The notes under the pieces are model-generated. The model was not told the DNA's origin. It saw only the letters and a list, made by a program, of their open reading frames with translations, and did no database searches. A DNA stretch of 64,000 nucleotides, from positions 1,922,001 through 1,986,000 of the forward strand of contig NZ_CP128360.1 in NCBI RefSeq assembly GCF_030345095.1, written 5' to 3'. The translations under genes and the position numbers were made by a program. This stretch comes from Solwaraspora sp. WMMA2056. GTDB taxonomy: Bacteria; Actinomycetota; Actinomycetes; Mycobacteriales; Micromonosporaceae. Of the stretch, positions 9,372 to 17,692 are shown piece after piece (within the stretch, counting starts at the first letter, position 1; each line of letters starts with the position of its first letter).

Positions 9372-9737
9372 ATGCACGAGCACAGTCTGGCCCCGTCGGA
9401 GACCGGCAGTGTCGTCCTCGACATCGGTGGCGACATGGGAGCTCTCATCATCTACACCGGACAGGAGTTCCACGGCCGGGAGATCGAGATCAGCCCGGTC
9501 GCCGATCCGGATGCGGCGGAGCCGACGCTGCGTACCCATGCCGCGGTGCGTGAGCGGCAGGTGCACGACGGGGTGTTCTTCAGTGCGGTCTACACCGACC
9601 TGCGGGCTGGTTCGTACACCGTCTGGCGCTCCGAGGACGTGCCGGCCGGTCAGGTGACGATCACCGGTGGCGCGGTGACCGAGTTCGTCTGGCCGCAGCA
9701 TCCGACCGCCGGGAGGTTGATCCCGCGCGCCGTGTGA
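9372..9737 (+). CDS. conserved hypothetical protein downstream of DUF4331
   Basis: The protein has 121 residues. ATG 9372 is preferred over the in-frame GTG at 9363 because a full AGGAGG (9359-9364) ends seven bases before it. The sequence is beta-rich and soluble (GALIIYTGQEFHGREIEI, then a segment near the end that aligns as GSYTVWR), suggesting a small beta-sandwich, possibly phenylalanine/tyrosine-poor carbohydrate-binding like; no family is recognised. It is followed by a strong terminator at 9813-9856, which closes the DUF4331 unit. Confidence 0.6.
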   Translation: MHEHSLAPSETGSVVLDIGGDMGALIIYTGQEFHGREIEISPVADPDAAEPTLRTHAAVRERQVHDGVFFSAVYTDLRAGSYTVWRSEDVPAGQVTITGGAVTEFVWPQHPTAGRLIPRAV

Positions 9738-9812
9738 CGAGATCGACTTCCGGGTGTGACAGACCCCTGGGGAGGGCAGCAGGGCACGTGAGGTAGGCGG
9801 TCGATCAGGCCG

Positions 9813-9856
9813 CGCCACCGAGCCGGTACCGCGTTGGCGGTGCCGGCTCGGTGGCG
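9813..9856 (+). terminator. terminator after the DUF4331 unit
   Basis: Arms of 20 nt (9813-9832 and 9837-9856) pair along their whole length with a single G-T pair, around a four-base loop. It lies 75 bases after the stop of the last gene of the unit. Confidence 0.7.
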
Positions 9857-10234
9857 TGTGCGCGCCAGAGGCGCTGAAGGGGCGCCGCAGGGGGTGCGGC
9901 AGGGGTGCGCCGGGCTCGGTCGCGGGGTTGCGGAGGGTGGATTCACGCAGGTGGCGGGGGCGACGCGCCGATGTCGCGTTACTTGGTGGGGGTCTGAATC
10001 GATAGGGCAGGTTGCGGGCCTGTTGACGGTGGGAGGTCAGTCGGCCCGGTCCGCGAGAGGGAGCCTTATTTACCAGGTTCGTCTTGACGACGCACGCATT
10101 ACACGCGTGTAATTTCCCTGGGGTCGCTCGGACGGGACGTACTAAAACCGGATCGAACGGGCAAGTTGGACACGCCTTCCGCGTGGGGGGTTGCGCCGGC
10201 CGGGATCGGCCGGCGCGCGAAAGGAGGCACGCGT
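9857..10234 (+). other. 378-base intergenic region, whiB promoter region
   Basis: No gene is supported here. The stretch holds a 16-bp perfect palindrome (10098-10113, listed separately), a locally AT-richer part at about 10060-10120, and the AAAGGAGG ribosome site of whiB at 10220-10227. The long distance to whiB suggests a complex, multiply regulated promoter. Confidence 0.5.
10098..10113. promoter_or_regulatory. perfect 16-bp palindrome upstream of whiB
   Basis: ATTACACG followed directly by its reverse complement CGTGTAAT, 121 bases before the whiB start. AT-rich half-sites in a GC-rich intergenic region look like an operator. It does not match the BldD consensus known for Streptomyces whiB, so the protein that binds it is unknown. 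Confidence 0.4.
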
Positions 10235-10492
10235 ATGGATGGTCGGCTGGAGGTTGCGGACCTGCTCGGGAACGCCCCGGAGTGGCAGGAACGGGCGCTG
10301 TGCTCGCAGACCGACCCCGAGGCGTTCTTTCCGGAGAAGGGCGGATCCACTCGTGAGGCGAAGCGGATCTGCTCGCGGTGTGAGGTGAAGTCCGAGTGCC
10401 TGGAGTACGCACTCGGCCACGACGAGCGGTTCGGCATCTGGGGTGGACTGTCCGAACGGGAACGTCGCAAGCTCAAGCGGCGCGTCGCCTGA
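10235..10492 (+). CDS. whiB: WhiB-family iron-sulfur transcription factor (WhiB/WhiB2-like)
   Basis: This 85-residue regulator binds a 4Fe-4S cluster through Cys23, Cys46, Cys49 and Cys55 (C-x22-C-x2-C-x5-C) and carries the GIWGG turn followed by a basic C-terminal tail. The core, WQERALCSQTDPEAFFPEKG and CLEYAL-DERFGIWGGLSERERR, closely resembles Streptomyces WhiB and mycobacterial WhiB2/WhmD, which act with sigma factors in septation and sporulation. ATG 10235 is fixed by AAAGGAGG eight bases upstream. A strong hairpin follows the stop. Confidence 0.9.
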   Translation: MDGRLEVADLLGNAPEWQERALCSQTDPEAFFPEKGGSTREAKRICSRCEVKSECLEYALGHDERFGIWGGLSERERRKLKRRVA

Positions 10493-10500
10493 CGTACCGC

Positions 10501-10541
10501 GCCGTCGGCCCGGCCCGGGACATCCCGGCCGGGCCGACGGC
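10501..10541 (+). terminator. terminator after whiB
   Basis: Perfect 15-bp GC-rich arms (10501-10515 and 10527-10541) around an 11-base loop, starting nine bases after the whiB stop and followed by a CTTTCC run. Confidence 0.75.
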
Positions 10542-10616
10542 CTTTCCGGGGCCGACCGGCCTTTCCGGGGCTGACCGGCCTTTCCGGGGCTGACCGGCTT
10601 TTCCGGGGCTGACCGG
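10541..10616 (+). repeat. 19-bp tandem repeat, four copies
   Basis: Four adjacent 19-bp units (10541, 10560, 10579, 10598) with the core TTTCCGGGG-YGACCGG and one or two changes between copies. Noncoding, directly behind the whiB terminator. Each unit has a short CCGG-rich self-complementary part. Confidence 0.8.
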
Positions 10617-10689
10617 CCGCGCACCGCCACGGCCGACGGCCGCTCGCCGCCTCTACCGACGGCTGCTCAGCGTCGGGTAGGCAGCCCGG

Positions 10690-11148
10690 TCAGGCCAGCT
10701 CGTCCGGATCCACGCCCAACAGGTTCGCCACCTGCTCGATGATCACGTCGTGCACCAGGTCGGCGAGGTCCTCCCGGTCCATCGCCCGGAACTCCAACGG
10801 CCGCCGGTAGAGCACGATCCGGGGCGGCATCTCCTGGCGGCCCGGCCGCCCCGGCAGCAGCCGGGCCAGCGGCACCTCGCCGTCCTCCAGCACGTCGGAG
10901 TCGTAGACGTTCAGATCCGGCGGTACGTCCTCGACGGCGAACTCGACCCCGACGAGCTCCTTGGCAAACCGGCGCTCCAGCGTCTCGACGGTGTCCAGCA
11001 CCAACTCGTCGAAGACCTCGGCCTTCGTCCGGGCGAGCGGGACCGTCGCCGGCACCAGCCGGCCGCGCAGACCGCGCCCGTGCCGGTCCCGGCGGTCCCG
11101 CCGGGCGCGGCGGGGCACCTGGGCGCTTTCCGGCGCGGGGACGGTCAC
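10690..11148 (-). CDS. metallopeptidase-family protein (DUF1025-like) lacking the HExxH motif
   Basis: The protein has 152 residues from GTG 11148, with GGAGG just upstream. The arrangement next to whiB and DUF3499 is the usual actinobacterial place of the metallopeptidase-family/zincin-like protein, and segments such as PPRIVLYRRPLEFR and NLLGVDPDEL match that family. Where the family normally has HExxH, this protein has HDVIIEQ, so it probably cannot bind zinc in the usual way. It may be a non-enzymatic member. The N-terminal 30 residues are very Arg-rich. Confidence 0.65.
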   Translation of the reverse strand: MTVPAPESAQVPRRARRDRRDRHGRGLRGRLVPATVPLARTKAEVFDELVLDTVETLERRFAKELVGVEFAVEDVPPDLNVYDSDVLEDGEVPLARLLPGRPGRQEMPPRIVLYRRPLEFRAMDREDLADLVHDVIIEQVANLLGVDPDELA

Positions 11149-11275
11149 AGAAATCCTCCGGTCACCAGCTCAGCGTAGTCCGGATCCGGGCCGTTCGGGC
11201 GTGGGGGATCAGGAGTCTCGGCGTGTCGCGGCGGCACGCTGGTCGGGAAGCCGGTAATAGAGATAACGTGCGGCC

Positions 11276-11650
11276 GTGAGGTCACAGCGGCGTTGCTCCC
11301 GGAACGGCTGTCCCCGTCAGGCCGTCGCCACGTTGACCTACGTCTACAACGAGTCGACAGCTGTCGTCGGGCCACTGGCCGCGTTCGCCGAACCCCACAC
11401 GTACGACCTGTGTGAGCAGCACGCCCGGAGCCTGACCGCGCCCCGGGGCTGGCAGGTGGTGCGCCACGAAGGGGAGTTCGACCCGCCGCCGCCGACCACC
11501 GACGACCTGGTGGCCCTCGCCGAAGCGGTCCGCGAAGCGGCCCGCCCCGCCCCGCCACCTCGGCCGGGTGAGCCGGACGTCGTCGATCTGGACATCAACT
11601 CCCCGACCGGGCGCCGCGGCCACCTACGGGTGATCCCACCACGGCCCTGA
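11276..11650 (+). CDS. DUF3499 family protein
   Basis: The 124-residue protein opens with MRSQRRCSRNGCPRQAVATL, which with TYDLCEQHARSLTAPRGW gives the two zinc-ligand-like Cys/His pairs typical of DUF3499. The function is unknown; the family is conserved across actinobacteria next to whiB-type and metallopeptidase-family genes, as here. The start is a GTG at 11276. It is transcribed divergently from the preceding metallopeptidase-family gene, with about 127 bases between them. Confidence 0.85.
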   Translation: MRSQRRCSRNGCPRQAVATLTYVYNESTAVVGPLAAFAEPHTYDLCEQHARSLTAPRGWQVVRHEGEFDPPPPTTDDLVALAEAVREAARPAPPPRPGEPDVVDLDINSPTGRRGHLRVIPPRP

Positions 11651-11690
11651 CCCGCGCACTCGCGCCGGCGGCGCTCAGCTGCTGGTCAGC

Positions 11691-13061
11691 TCAGTTGCCG
11701 ATCAGCCGGTTCAGCAGCGCCGCCCGCCGCGACGGCCGTCCCGACCGTGCCTCCGCCGCGTCGGCGCTGCCCATCAGCCGTACGCTGGCGTTGACCCCGA
11801 GCCAGCGCAGCGGCTCCGGCTCCCAACGCGGCGAGCGGTGCCCCACCCAGGGCAGCGCGGTCAGCTCACTGTCGGCGTCCAGGATCAGGTCGGCCAGCGT
11901 ACGGCCGGCCAGGTTGGCCAGCCCCACGCCGTCGCCGACGTAGCCGCCGGCCCAGGCCAGCCCGGTCGACCGGGCCAGCCCCACCGACGCCGCCCAGTCC
12001 CGGGCGACGCCCAACGGCCCACCCCAGGCGTGGGTGAGCGCGACGTCCTCGCCGAGCGCCGGGAACAGCTCACCCAGGGTCCGCCGCAGCGCGCGGAACA
12101 CCCGTGGGTCGCGGTCGAACTCCGGGCGGACCCGGGACCGGAAATGGTACGGCGCGCCGCGCCCGCCGAACGCCAGCCGCCCGTCAGCGGTGCGCTGGCC
12201 GTAGATGATCAGGTGCCGGAAGTCGCTGAACGTCTCCCGTTCGGCCAGCCCGATGCGGTCCCACGTCTCGTCGGGCAGCGGCTCGGTGGCGATCATCAAC
12301 GAGTAGACCGGGGTGATCGCGCGCCGCAGGCCGGGCAGCGCCGGGGTGTAGCCCTCGGTGGCCCGGACCACCACCGGTGCGCGGACCGTCCCGGTCGGCG
12401 TTGCGGCCATCCCGGGGCCGTACGCCGTCACCGGGGTCCGTTCGTGGAGTGTCACGCCGTACCGCTGCACGGCTGCGGCGAGGCCACGCACGAGCCGGGC
12501 CGGGTGGATCGCGGCGCAGTGCGGGGTGTAGGTGCCCCCAAGCACCCCGTCGGCGGCACACCGGGCGGTGGCGGCGTCGGCGCTTAGCAGGGTCAGGTCG
12601 GCGTCGGATCCGCCGTAAACGTGGGCCTCGGCGACCGCTGCCTCGGCCCGGCGTAGCTGGGCCGGGGTACGGGCGAGTGTGACGGTGCCGCCCTGGCGCC
12701 AGTGGCAGTCGATGCCCTCGGCGGCGACGACCCGGCGCACCTCGCCGACGGTGGCGTACATGGCCTGCTGCATGGCCACCGCCCCGTCTCTGCCGTGGCG
12801 GCGGGCCAGCTCGGTCAGCGACGTCGGCAGCAGCGCCGAGCACCAGCCACCGTTGCGCCCCGAGGCACCGTACCCGGCGATCTCCTTCTCCAGCACCACG
12901 ATCTGCAGCGTCGGGTCGGCCAGGGCCAGGTAATAGGCGGTCCACAGGCCGGTGTAGCCGGCCCCGATGATCACGACGTCGGCGATCCGGTCACCGTCCA
13001 GCGCCGGCCTCGGCGTGAGCTCGTCCTTCTCCACCGTGGACATCCAGTACGACACGTCCAC
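11691..13061 (-). CDS. FAD-dependent amine oxidoreductase (DAO/PuuB-like)
   Basis: This 456-residue flavoprotein has a Rossmann FAD-binding motif, VVIIGAGYTGLWTAYYL, at about residues 29-45, and the CATG...YGASGRNGGWC segment that marks the DAO family (gamma-glutamylputrescine oxidase, sarcosine oxidase relatives). It ends with the second dinucleotide-contact segment AGGYVGDGVGLANLAGR. With the class III aminotransferase upstream (13172-14518, same strand) and a polyamine transporter nearby, amine oxidation in putrescine or polyamine breakdown is the best guess. GTG 13061 is preceded by a GGGAGGG-like site. Confidence 0.8.
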   Translation of the reverse strand: MDVSYWMSTVEKDELTPRPALDGDRIADVVIIGAGYTGLWTAYYLALADPTLQIVVLEKEIAGYGASGRNGGWCSALLPTSLTELARRHGRDGAVAMQQAMYATVGEVRRVVAAEGIDCHWRQGGTVTLARTPAQLRRAEAAVAEAHVYGGSDADLTLLSADAATARCAADGVLGGTYTPHCAAIHPARLVRGLAAAVQRYGVTLHERTPVTAYGPGMAATPTGTVRAPVVVRATEGYTPALPGLRRAITPVYSLMIATEPLPDETWDRIGLAERETFSDFRHLIIYGQRTADGRLAFGGRGAPYHFRSRVRPEFDRDPRVFRALRRTLGELFPALGEDVALTHAWGGPLGVARDWAASVGLARSTGLAWAGGYVGDGVGLANLAGRTLADLILDADSELTALPWVGHRSPRWEPEPLRWLGVNASVRLMGSADAAEARSGRPSRRAALLNRLIGN

Positions 13062-13082
13062 CCGCCACCCTCCCCTCTTTCC

Positions 13083-13151
13083 CGACGATCTTGCAGTTAT
13101 CGAGAAGATATGTCCACTTTGTCCAACGATAAGTGCAAGATCGTCGCGATC
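13083..13151. repeat. dispersed inverted-repeat element, copy A
   Basis: About 69 bp between the aminotransferase stop and the FAD oxidoreductase start. The arms CGACGATCTTGCA and TGCAAGATCGTCG are complementary, with a middle containing TGTCCACTTTGTCCAACGAT. The same arms and a related middle occur at 31151-31230 and, in opposite orientation, at 32213-32292. Confidence 0.85.
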
Positions 13152-13171
13152 TTGGGGGGTGGTTGGCTGGG

Positions 13172-14518
13172 TCAGAGGCGCTGCCAGGCCTCGGTCAGCA
13201 CCGCACGCAGGATCTGCTCGATCTCGTCGAACTGGGTCTGGTCGGCGATCAGCGGCGGGGCGAGCTGGATCACCGGATCTCCCCGGTCGTCGGCCCGGCA
13301 GTACAGCCCGGCGGCGAACAGCGCGCCGGAGAGGAACCCGCGCAGCAGCCGCTCCGATTCGGCGTCGTCGAAGCTCGTCCGGGTGGCCCTGTCCTTGACC
13401 AGCTCGATGCCGTAGAAGTACCCGTCGCCCCGGATGTCACCGACGATCGGCAGGTCGTATAGCTTCTCCAGCGAGCCCCGGAAAGCGCTTTCGTTGGCCC
13501 GTACGTGCCCGGTCAGCTCCTCCCGGGCGAAGATCTCCAGGTTGGCCAGCGCCACCGCGCAGGAGACCGGATGTCCGCCGAAGGTGATCCCGTGACCGAA
13601 CGATTCGGTGCCGTGCAGGAACGGCTCGATCAGCCGGTCGGACGCGATCATCGCGCCGAGCGGGGAGTAGCCGGAGGTGAGTGCCTTGGCGGTGGTGATG
13701 ATGTCCGGCTGGTAGCCGTACCGCTGGGCGCCGAAGTACTCGCCGAGCCGGCCCCACGAGCAGATCACCTCGTCGGAGACGAGCAGCACGTCGTACGCGT
13801 CGCAGATCTCGCGTACCCGCTCGAAGTAACCCGGCGGCGGCGGGAAGCAGCCGCCGGCGTTCTGCACCGGCTCCAGGAAGACGGCGGCGACGGTCTCCGG
13901 GCCTTCGCGTTCGATCGCCCGGCCGATCTCGTCGGCCGCCCACCGGCCGAACGCCACCGGGTCGTCGCCGTGCTCCGGCGCCCGGTAGAAGTTGGTGTTC
14001 GGCACCTTGATCCCGCCCGGGACCAGCGGCTCGAAGTCGGCCTTGATGCCGGGCAGCCCGGTGATCGCCAGCGCCCCCATCGTGGTGCCGTGGTAGGCGA
14101 TGTCCCGGCTGACCACCTTGTGCTTGGTGGGCTTGCCGACCCGCTTGAAGTAGGCGCGGGCCAGCTTCCACGCCGACTCCACCGCCTCGGAGCCGCCGGT
14201 GGTGAAGAAGACCCGGTTGAGGTCGCCGGGGGCGAGCGCGGCGATCCGTTCGGCCAGCTCGATCGCAGTCGGGTGGGCGTACGACCAGATCGGGAAGTAC
14301 GCCAGCTCGCTGGCCTGCTTCGCGGCGGCCTCGGCCAGCTCGGTGCGCCCGTGGCCGGCGTTGACCACGAACAGCCCGGCCAGCCCGTCCAGCAGCCGGC
14401 GTCCCTCGCTGTCCCAGACGTACGCGCCGTCGCCGCGCACGATGGTCGGCACCGGGGCGTCCCGGTAGCTGGACATCCGGGTGAAGTGCAGCCAGAGGTG
14501 GTCGGTCGGGTTGCCCAT
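13172..14518 (-). CDS. class III aminotransferase (putrescine/omega-amine:pyruvate type)
   Basis: This PLP-dependent enzyme has 448 residues from ATG 14518; a longer frame to 14605 is possible, but family alignments start near MGNPTDHLWLHFTRM. Visible landmarks are FFTTGGSEAVESAWK (substrate/PLP site), the LVSDEVICSWGR segment with the PLP-contact Asp, and TTAKALTSGYSPLGA with the Schiff-base Lys. It would transfer the amino group of an omega-amine such as putrescine or beta-alanine. It lies upstream of the FAD oxidoreductase on the same strand, separated by repeat copy A. Confidence 0.85.
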   Translation of the reverse strand: MGNPTDHLWLHFTRMSSYRDAPVPTIVRGDGAYVWDSEGRRLLDGLAGLFVVNAGHGRTELAEAAAKQASELAYFPIWSYAHPTAIELAERIAALAPGDLNRVFFTTGGSEAVESAWKLARAYFKRVGKPTKHKVVSRDIAYHGTTMGALAITGLPGIKADFEPLVPGGIKVPNTNFYRAPEHGDDPVAFGRWAADEIGRAIEREGPETVAAVFLEPVQNAGGCFPPPPGYFERVREICDAYDVLLVSDEVICSWGRLGEYFGAQRYGYQPDIITTAKALTSGYSPLGAMIASDRLIEPFLHGTESFGHGITFGGHPVSCAVALANLEIFAREELTGHVRANESAFRGSLEKLYDLPIVGDIRGDGYFYGIELVKDRATRTSFDDAESERLLRGFLSGALFAAGLYCRADDRGDPVIQLAPPLIADQTQFDEIEQILRAVLTEAWQRL

Positions 14519-14916
14519 GTCGTGGCCCCATCGCGTCGGTCGCACCGGCGCTCGCACAGCGCCGTCCTGGCTACGGTTATCGCACAGATGCGCCGCTCGC
14601 TGCAAGGTTCACGAGATCAACACCGGCATTCGGCCACGATTTGAGCAATCCTGGCCAGTTGTAACGACGAAATCCGCATCACGGACCGAGTCGCCCAAGC
14701 GGTGCCGCTCGATGACATTTCGCGGTCCGCCCGACCACACCAACTCCGGCAACACCTTGATCAACGCGGGGGACGTGTCAAGGACGTTTCGTGAGACGTT
14801 CTGATCCGCCGTCGGACGTCCCGAACCGACCCACCGCGGCGCCCCCACCGCCGCCGGATTTCTCCGTAGGGTCGATCGTGAATTGCCGATGTGGACGCCA
14901 TGTGTGAGGTGCGCGG
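14519..14916. other. 398-base divergent intergenic region
   Basis: This region separates the aminotransferase (minus) from the XRE regulator (plus). No gene is supported; a 79-codon open frame at 14609-14848 on the minus strand has no recognisable features or ribosome site. An imperfect inverted repeat, GACGTTTCGTGAGACGTT, at 14783-14800 could be an operator. The left boundary of the accessory block probably lies here. Confidence 0.4.
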
Positions 14917-15687
14917 ATGAACGAGGTGCTGCGGGTCGCGCTGGCCCGGTCCGGACACACCGTCGAGTCGCTGGCCGAGCGGGTCCAGGTCGACCCGAAG
15001 TCGGTGAGCCGCTGGATCGCCAAGGGGCGGGTGCCGCATCCGCGCAACCGGCACCTGACGGCGGTGGCGCTCGGCGTGGACCCCGCCAAGCTGTGGCCGG
15101 ACCCGTACCGGCAACGGGGCAAGGCCTGGTTCCGGCCGTGGGAGGAGATCGAGCGGGAGGCGGTCGCGCTGCGCTCGTACGAACCGCTCGTCGTGCCCGG
15201 CCTGCTGCAGACCGAGGGGTACGCGCGGGCGATGCTGCACGTCGGCGGGGTGAACACCGCCGATGAGGTGGAGCGGATCGTACTTACCCGACTGGAGCGT
15301 CAGACGATTTTGACCGGGCCACGTCCGCCGTTCCTGGTGGCGGTGATCGACGAGGTGGTGCTGCGTCGCCTGGTCGCCGACCGGGCAGTGATGCACGATC
15401 AGTTGCGGCACCTGATCGCGTTGACCGAGCGCCACCCGCACGTGCAGATCCGGGTGATCCCGGCGAGCGTGCCCTGGCACACCGGGCTGGCCGGCCCGTT
15501 CGCGCTCGCCCGGCTCGCCGACGAACACGAGTTCGCCTACCTGGACAACCAGTTGCGCGGCGAGATCCACGCCGCGCACGACGACATTGCCACGCTGGGC
15601 CGGCGGTGGGACAGTGTCAGCGGGGAGGCACTCCCGCGCGAGGCATCGATCGACCTGATCAAGGAAGTGGCGCAATCATGGACCTGA
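14917..15687 (+). CDS. XRE-type regulator with DUF5753 domain
   Basis: The protein has 256 residues. The first ~65 form a helix-turn-helix with LAERVQVDPKSVSRWIAKGR as the recognition part, and the rest is DUF5753: EPLVVPGLLQTEGYARAML, an arginine-rich helix with RLERQ, then RHPHVQIRVIPASVPWHTG and a FAYLDNQLRG segment. Such genes are very numerous in Streptomyces and Micromonosporaceae and nearly always precede a DUF397 gene, as here, with a 10-base overlap. The pair's regulatory target is unknown. Confidence 0.85.
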   Translation: MNEVLRVALARSGHTVESLAERVQVDPKSVSRWIAKGRVPHPRNRHLTAVALGVDPAKLWPDPYRQRGKAWFRPWEEIEREAVALRSYEPLVVPGLLQTEGYARAMLHVGGVNTADEVERIVLTRLERQTILTGPRPPFLVAVIDEVVLRRLVADRAVMHDQLRHLIALTERHPHVQIRVIPASVPWHTGLAGPFALARLADEHEFAYLDNQLRGEIHAAHDDIATLGRRWDSVSGEALPREASIDLIKEVAQSWT

Positions 15688-15884
15688 CCGGCGCCCGGTG
15701 GCGTACGTCTACCCGAAGCAGCAACAACGGCGGAAACTGTGTCGAGGTGGCGGACAACCTGCCGGGGCGGGTGCTGGTCCGCGACTCCAAGGACCGGGCC
15801 GGCGGTGTGCTCACCTTCGACCCGGCCGCTTGGCGGACCTTCGTCACCACCGCCACAAGCGCCGGGATCGTCAACAAAAACTGA
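15678..15884 (+). CDS. DUF397 protein
   Basis: This 68-residue protein has the standard DUF397 pattern: W-RTSTRSSNNGGNCVEVAD, PGRVLVRDSKD, and LTFDPAAWRTF near the end. It starts inside the last codons of the XRE-DUF5753 gene and is therefore translationally coupled to it. In the S. coelicolor BldB/WhiJ-type systems, DUF397 proteins are thought to work with the XRE partner; the mechanism is unclear. Confidence 0.85.
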   Translation: MDLTGARWRTSTRSSNNGGNCVEVADNLPGRVLVRDSKDRAGGVLTFDPAAWRTFVTTATSAGIVNKN

Positions 15885-16132
15885 GCTACGGTGCTTCAGG
15901 GTGTCCACCTGCAGACGTCGAGGCCGCACTACTCGCTGGCTTGGATGACCGACCCTTCATCCGTGGTATAGCTGAGAGTGAGCCGCCTGATAGCGTTCGG
16001 TAACCACATCTAGACCGACGGTCCGCGTCGTCGGACACCCTGCACGTCCGTGGCTGCCAGCGTCGCAGGAAATTTTTTGCAGTTTTCTGATCCGTGATGC
16101 AACCAAATCGGTGGCTGTGGTGTCCTTGGGCT

Positions 16133-17692
16133 ATGGCCCAGTGGGAAGCGCCAGAAACCTTTGCTGACTTCGTGCGGTCCCGGCATGGCGAGTTGCTGCG
16201 CTTCGCGTACGCGCTTACCGGTGACCGGCATGCCGCAGAGGACTTGGTCCAGGATGCCCTCGAACGAGCTGGAATATCCTGGCGGCGGATTCTACGCAAG
16301 GACGACCCGGAGGGGTATGTGCGTCGGATCATCATCAACCGGAACTTAAACAGGGTTCGATCTCTGGGGCGCGAGCGTATCGTCGCCGATGTGCCGGACT
16401 ACGGGTGCGCCCCGAGAGAACCGGTAGATGAACAAGTTTGGCGTATGCTGGCCGAACTCCCTCGCCAGCAGCGTACCGTTCTGGTGCTGCGGTTCTTCCT
16501 CGATCTGTCCGAGTCGCAGGTAGCGGAGATGCTTGGCTGCTCGGTCGGCACTGTGAAGAGCAACTCCTCGCGGGCGCTGGCAAAACTGCGAGCGATTTTG
16601 CGAGCGCTAGATTCTACTGTGAGGAGTGACGAAAAGGTGAACATTGAAGATCGCTTGCGACGTCTCTTGACTGACAACTTGCCCGACGTGCCTACCTGGT
16701 CAGACCCAGTCGGTCGAATTGGCGACGGGGTCACCCGGCGCCGTCGGCGGCGCCGGATCGCCTCTGCGGCGCTGGCCATCTCGGTCATCATGCTTACCAG
16801 CGTAGGCGTAGCGCAGGTCTCAGCGAGTAGGACAGATCACACTCTTCGTCCGGGTGATTCGGACGTCGTACCATGGCAGCAAAAGCCGGTGAACTCAGTG
16901 ACGGTTATCCGCCGAGAACCAAGGCCGGATAGCCGACCCTGCAATCCGTCTGATCTGACCAGGAGCGCCTGGACCGAGGCTACCGAGCCGGGCGTTGTAA
17001 CTCTCCTGGTTGCCAACAACAGCGACACCCGTTGCACTTTGCGGGGTACGGCCATGCTGACGGGGCTCGAACAGCAATCTAGCGCACGCCGGCAGATTGA
17101 GGCCAGGGCGCTAGTTGCTGAGCCGGAACCGCTGGGCCAGCATCCGGCCACTATCGACCCGGGTGAGCCAGCACGGATTGATCTCAGGGTCTCGGATCGA
17201 TGCTCGGATCCGGCCGCGTCCGTAGTTAGGTATCTGGATGTCGAGATTGTTACCCTGGGGCGCTCAATTCCGGTCGCGCAGCTGGAGCTGCCAGGTACCT
17301 GCCCGGTGGAGATCGGCCAGTGGTACGTGCTTCCTCCTCCGCTGTACACACCGTTTGTGAGCGCCTCGATCGAGGCGCCGAAGGCGGTGCAGCGTGGCAC
17401 TCAGTTGACGTATGTGGTTACTCTACGCAACGAGTCTGGAAATGCTCTACCGCTGTCCCCATGCCCCATCACCGTTCAGCAGATCAGCGGACAAACCTCA
17501 AAGAATCTGCTCAACTGCACGGACGAGACCCTTGGTGCGCATCAGTCCCGCCGGTTCGAGATGCAAATGTGGATACCGGCGGATACCCAGCTGGGCCAAA
17601 ACAGGCTTAGTTGGATGGCGGTCATGGGCGACGGCCGCGTCACGGTTGCTGATTTGGCCACAGGTGGCACCCCGCTCGTCGTCGAGGAGTGA
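16133..17692 (+). CDS. SigE-family ECF sigma factor fused to a transmembrane and extracellular domain
   Basis: The frame encodes 519 residues from ATG 16133, chosen because the sigma domain begins there; GTG 16094 and ATG 16097 are alternatives. Region 2 (ETFADFVRSRHGELLRFAY, AAEDLVQDAL) and region 4 (LPRQQRTVLVLRFF, SQVAEMLGCSVGTVKSNSSRAL) are intact. Then come a short acidic linker, a run of seven arginines, one membrane helix near residues 209-229, and about 290 residues of beta-rich extracellular sequence with six or more cysteines, resembling DUF4232-like modules. An internal in-frame GTG (16637) with GAGGAG ten bases upstream could start the second half alone. Codon use is less GC-rich than in the flanks. 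Confidence 0.75.
   Translation: MAQWEAPETFADFVRSRHGELLRFAYALTGDRHAAEDLVQDALERAGISWRRILRKDDPEGYVRRIIINRNLNRVRSLGRERIVADVPDYGCAPREPVDEQVWRMLAELPRQQRTVLVLRFFLDLSESQVAEMLGCSVGTVKSNSSRALAKLRAILRALDSTVRSDEKVNIEDRLRRLLTDNLPDVPTWSDPVGRIGDGVTRRRRRRRIASAALAISVIMLTSVGVAQVSASRTDHTLRPGDSDVVPWQQKPVNSVTVIRREPRPDSRPCNPSDLTRSAWTEATEPGVVTLLVANNSDTRCTLRGTAMLTGLEQQSSARRQIEARALVAEPEPLGQHPATIDPGEPARIDLRVSDRCSDPAASVVRYLDVEIVTLGRSIPVAQLELPGTCPVEIGQWYVLPPPLYTPFVSASIEAPKAVQRGTQLTYVVTLRNESGNALPLSPCPITVQQISGQTSKNLLNCTDETLGAHQSRRFEMQMWIPADTQLGQNRLSWMAVMGDGRVTVADLATGGTPLVVEE

Noticed and set aside
14609-14848. A 79-codon minus-strand open frame upstream of the aminotransferase.
   Set aside because: No ribosome site, no recognisable features, and composition like noncoding sequence. 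Treated as intergenic.
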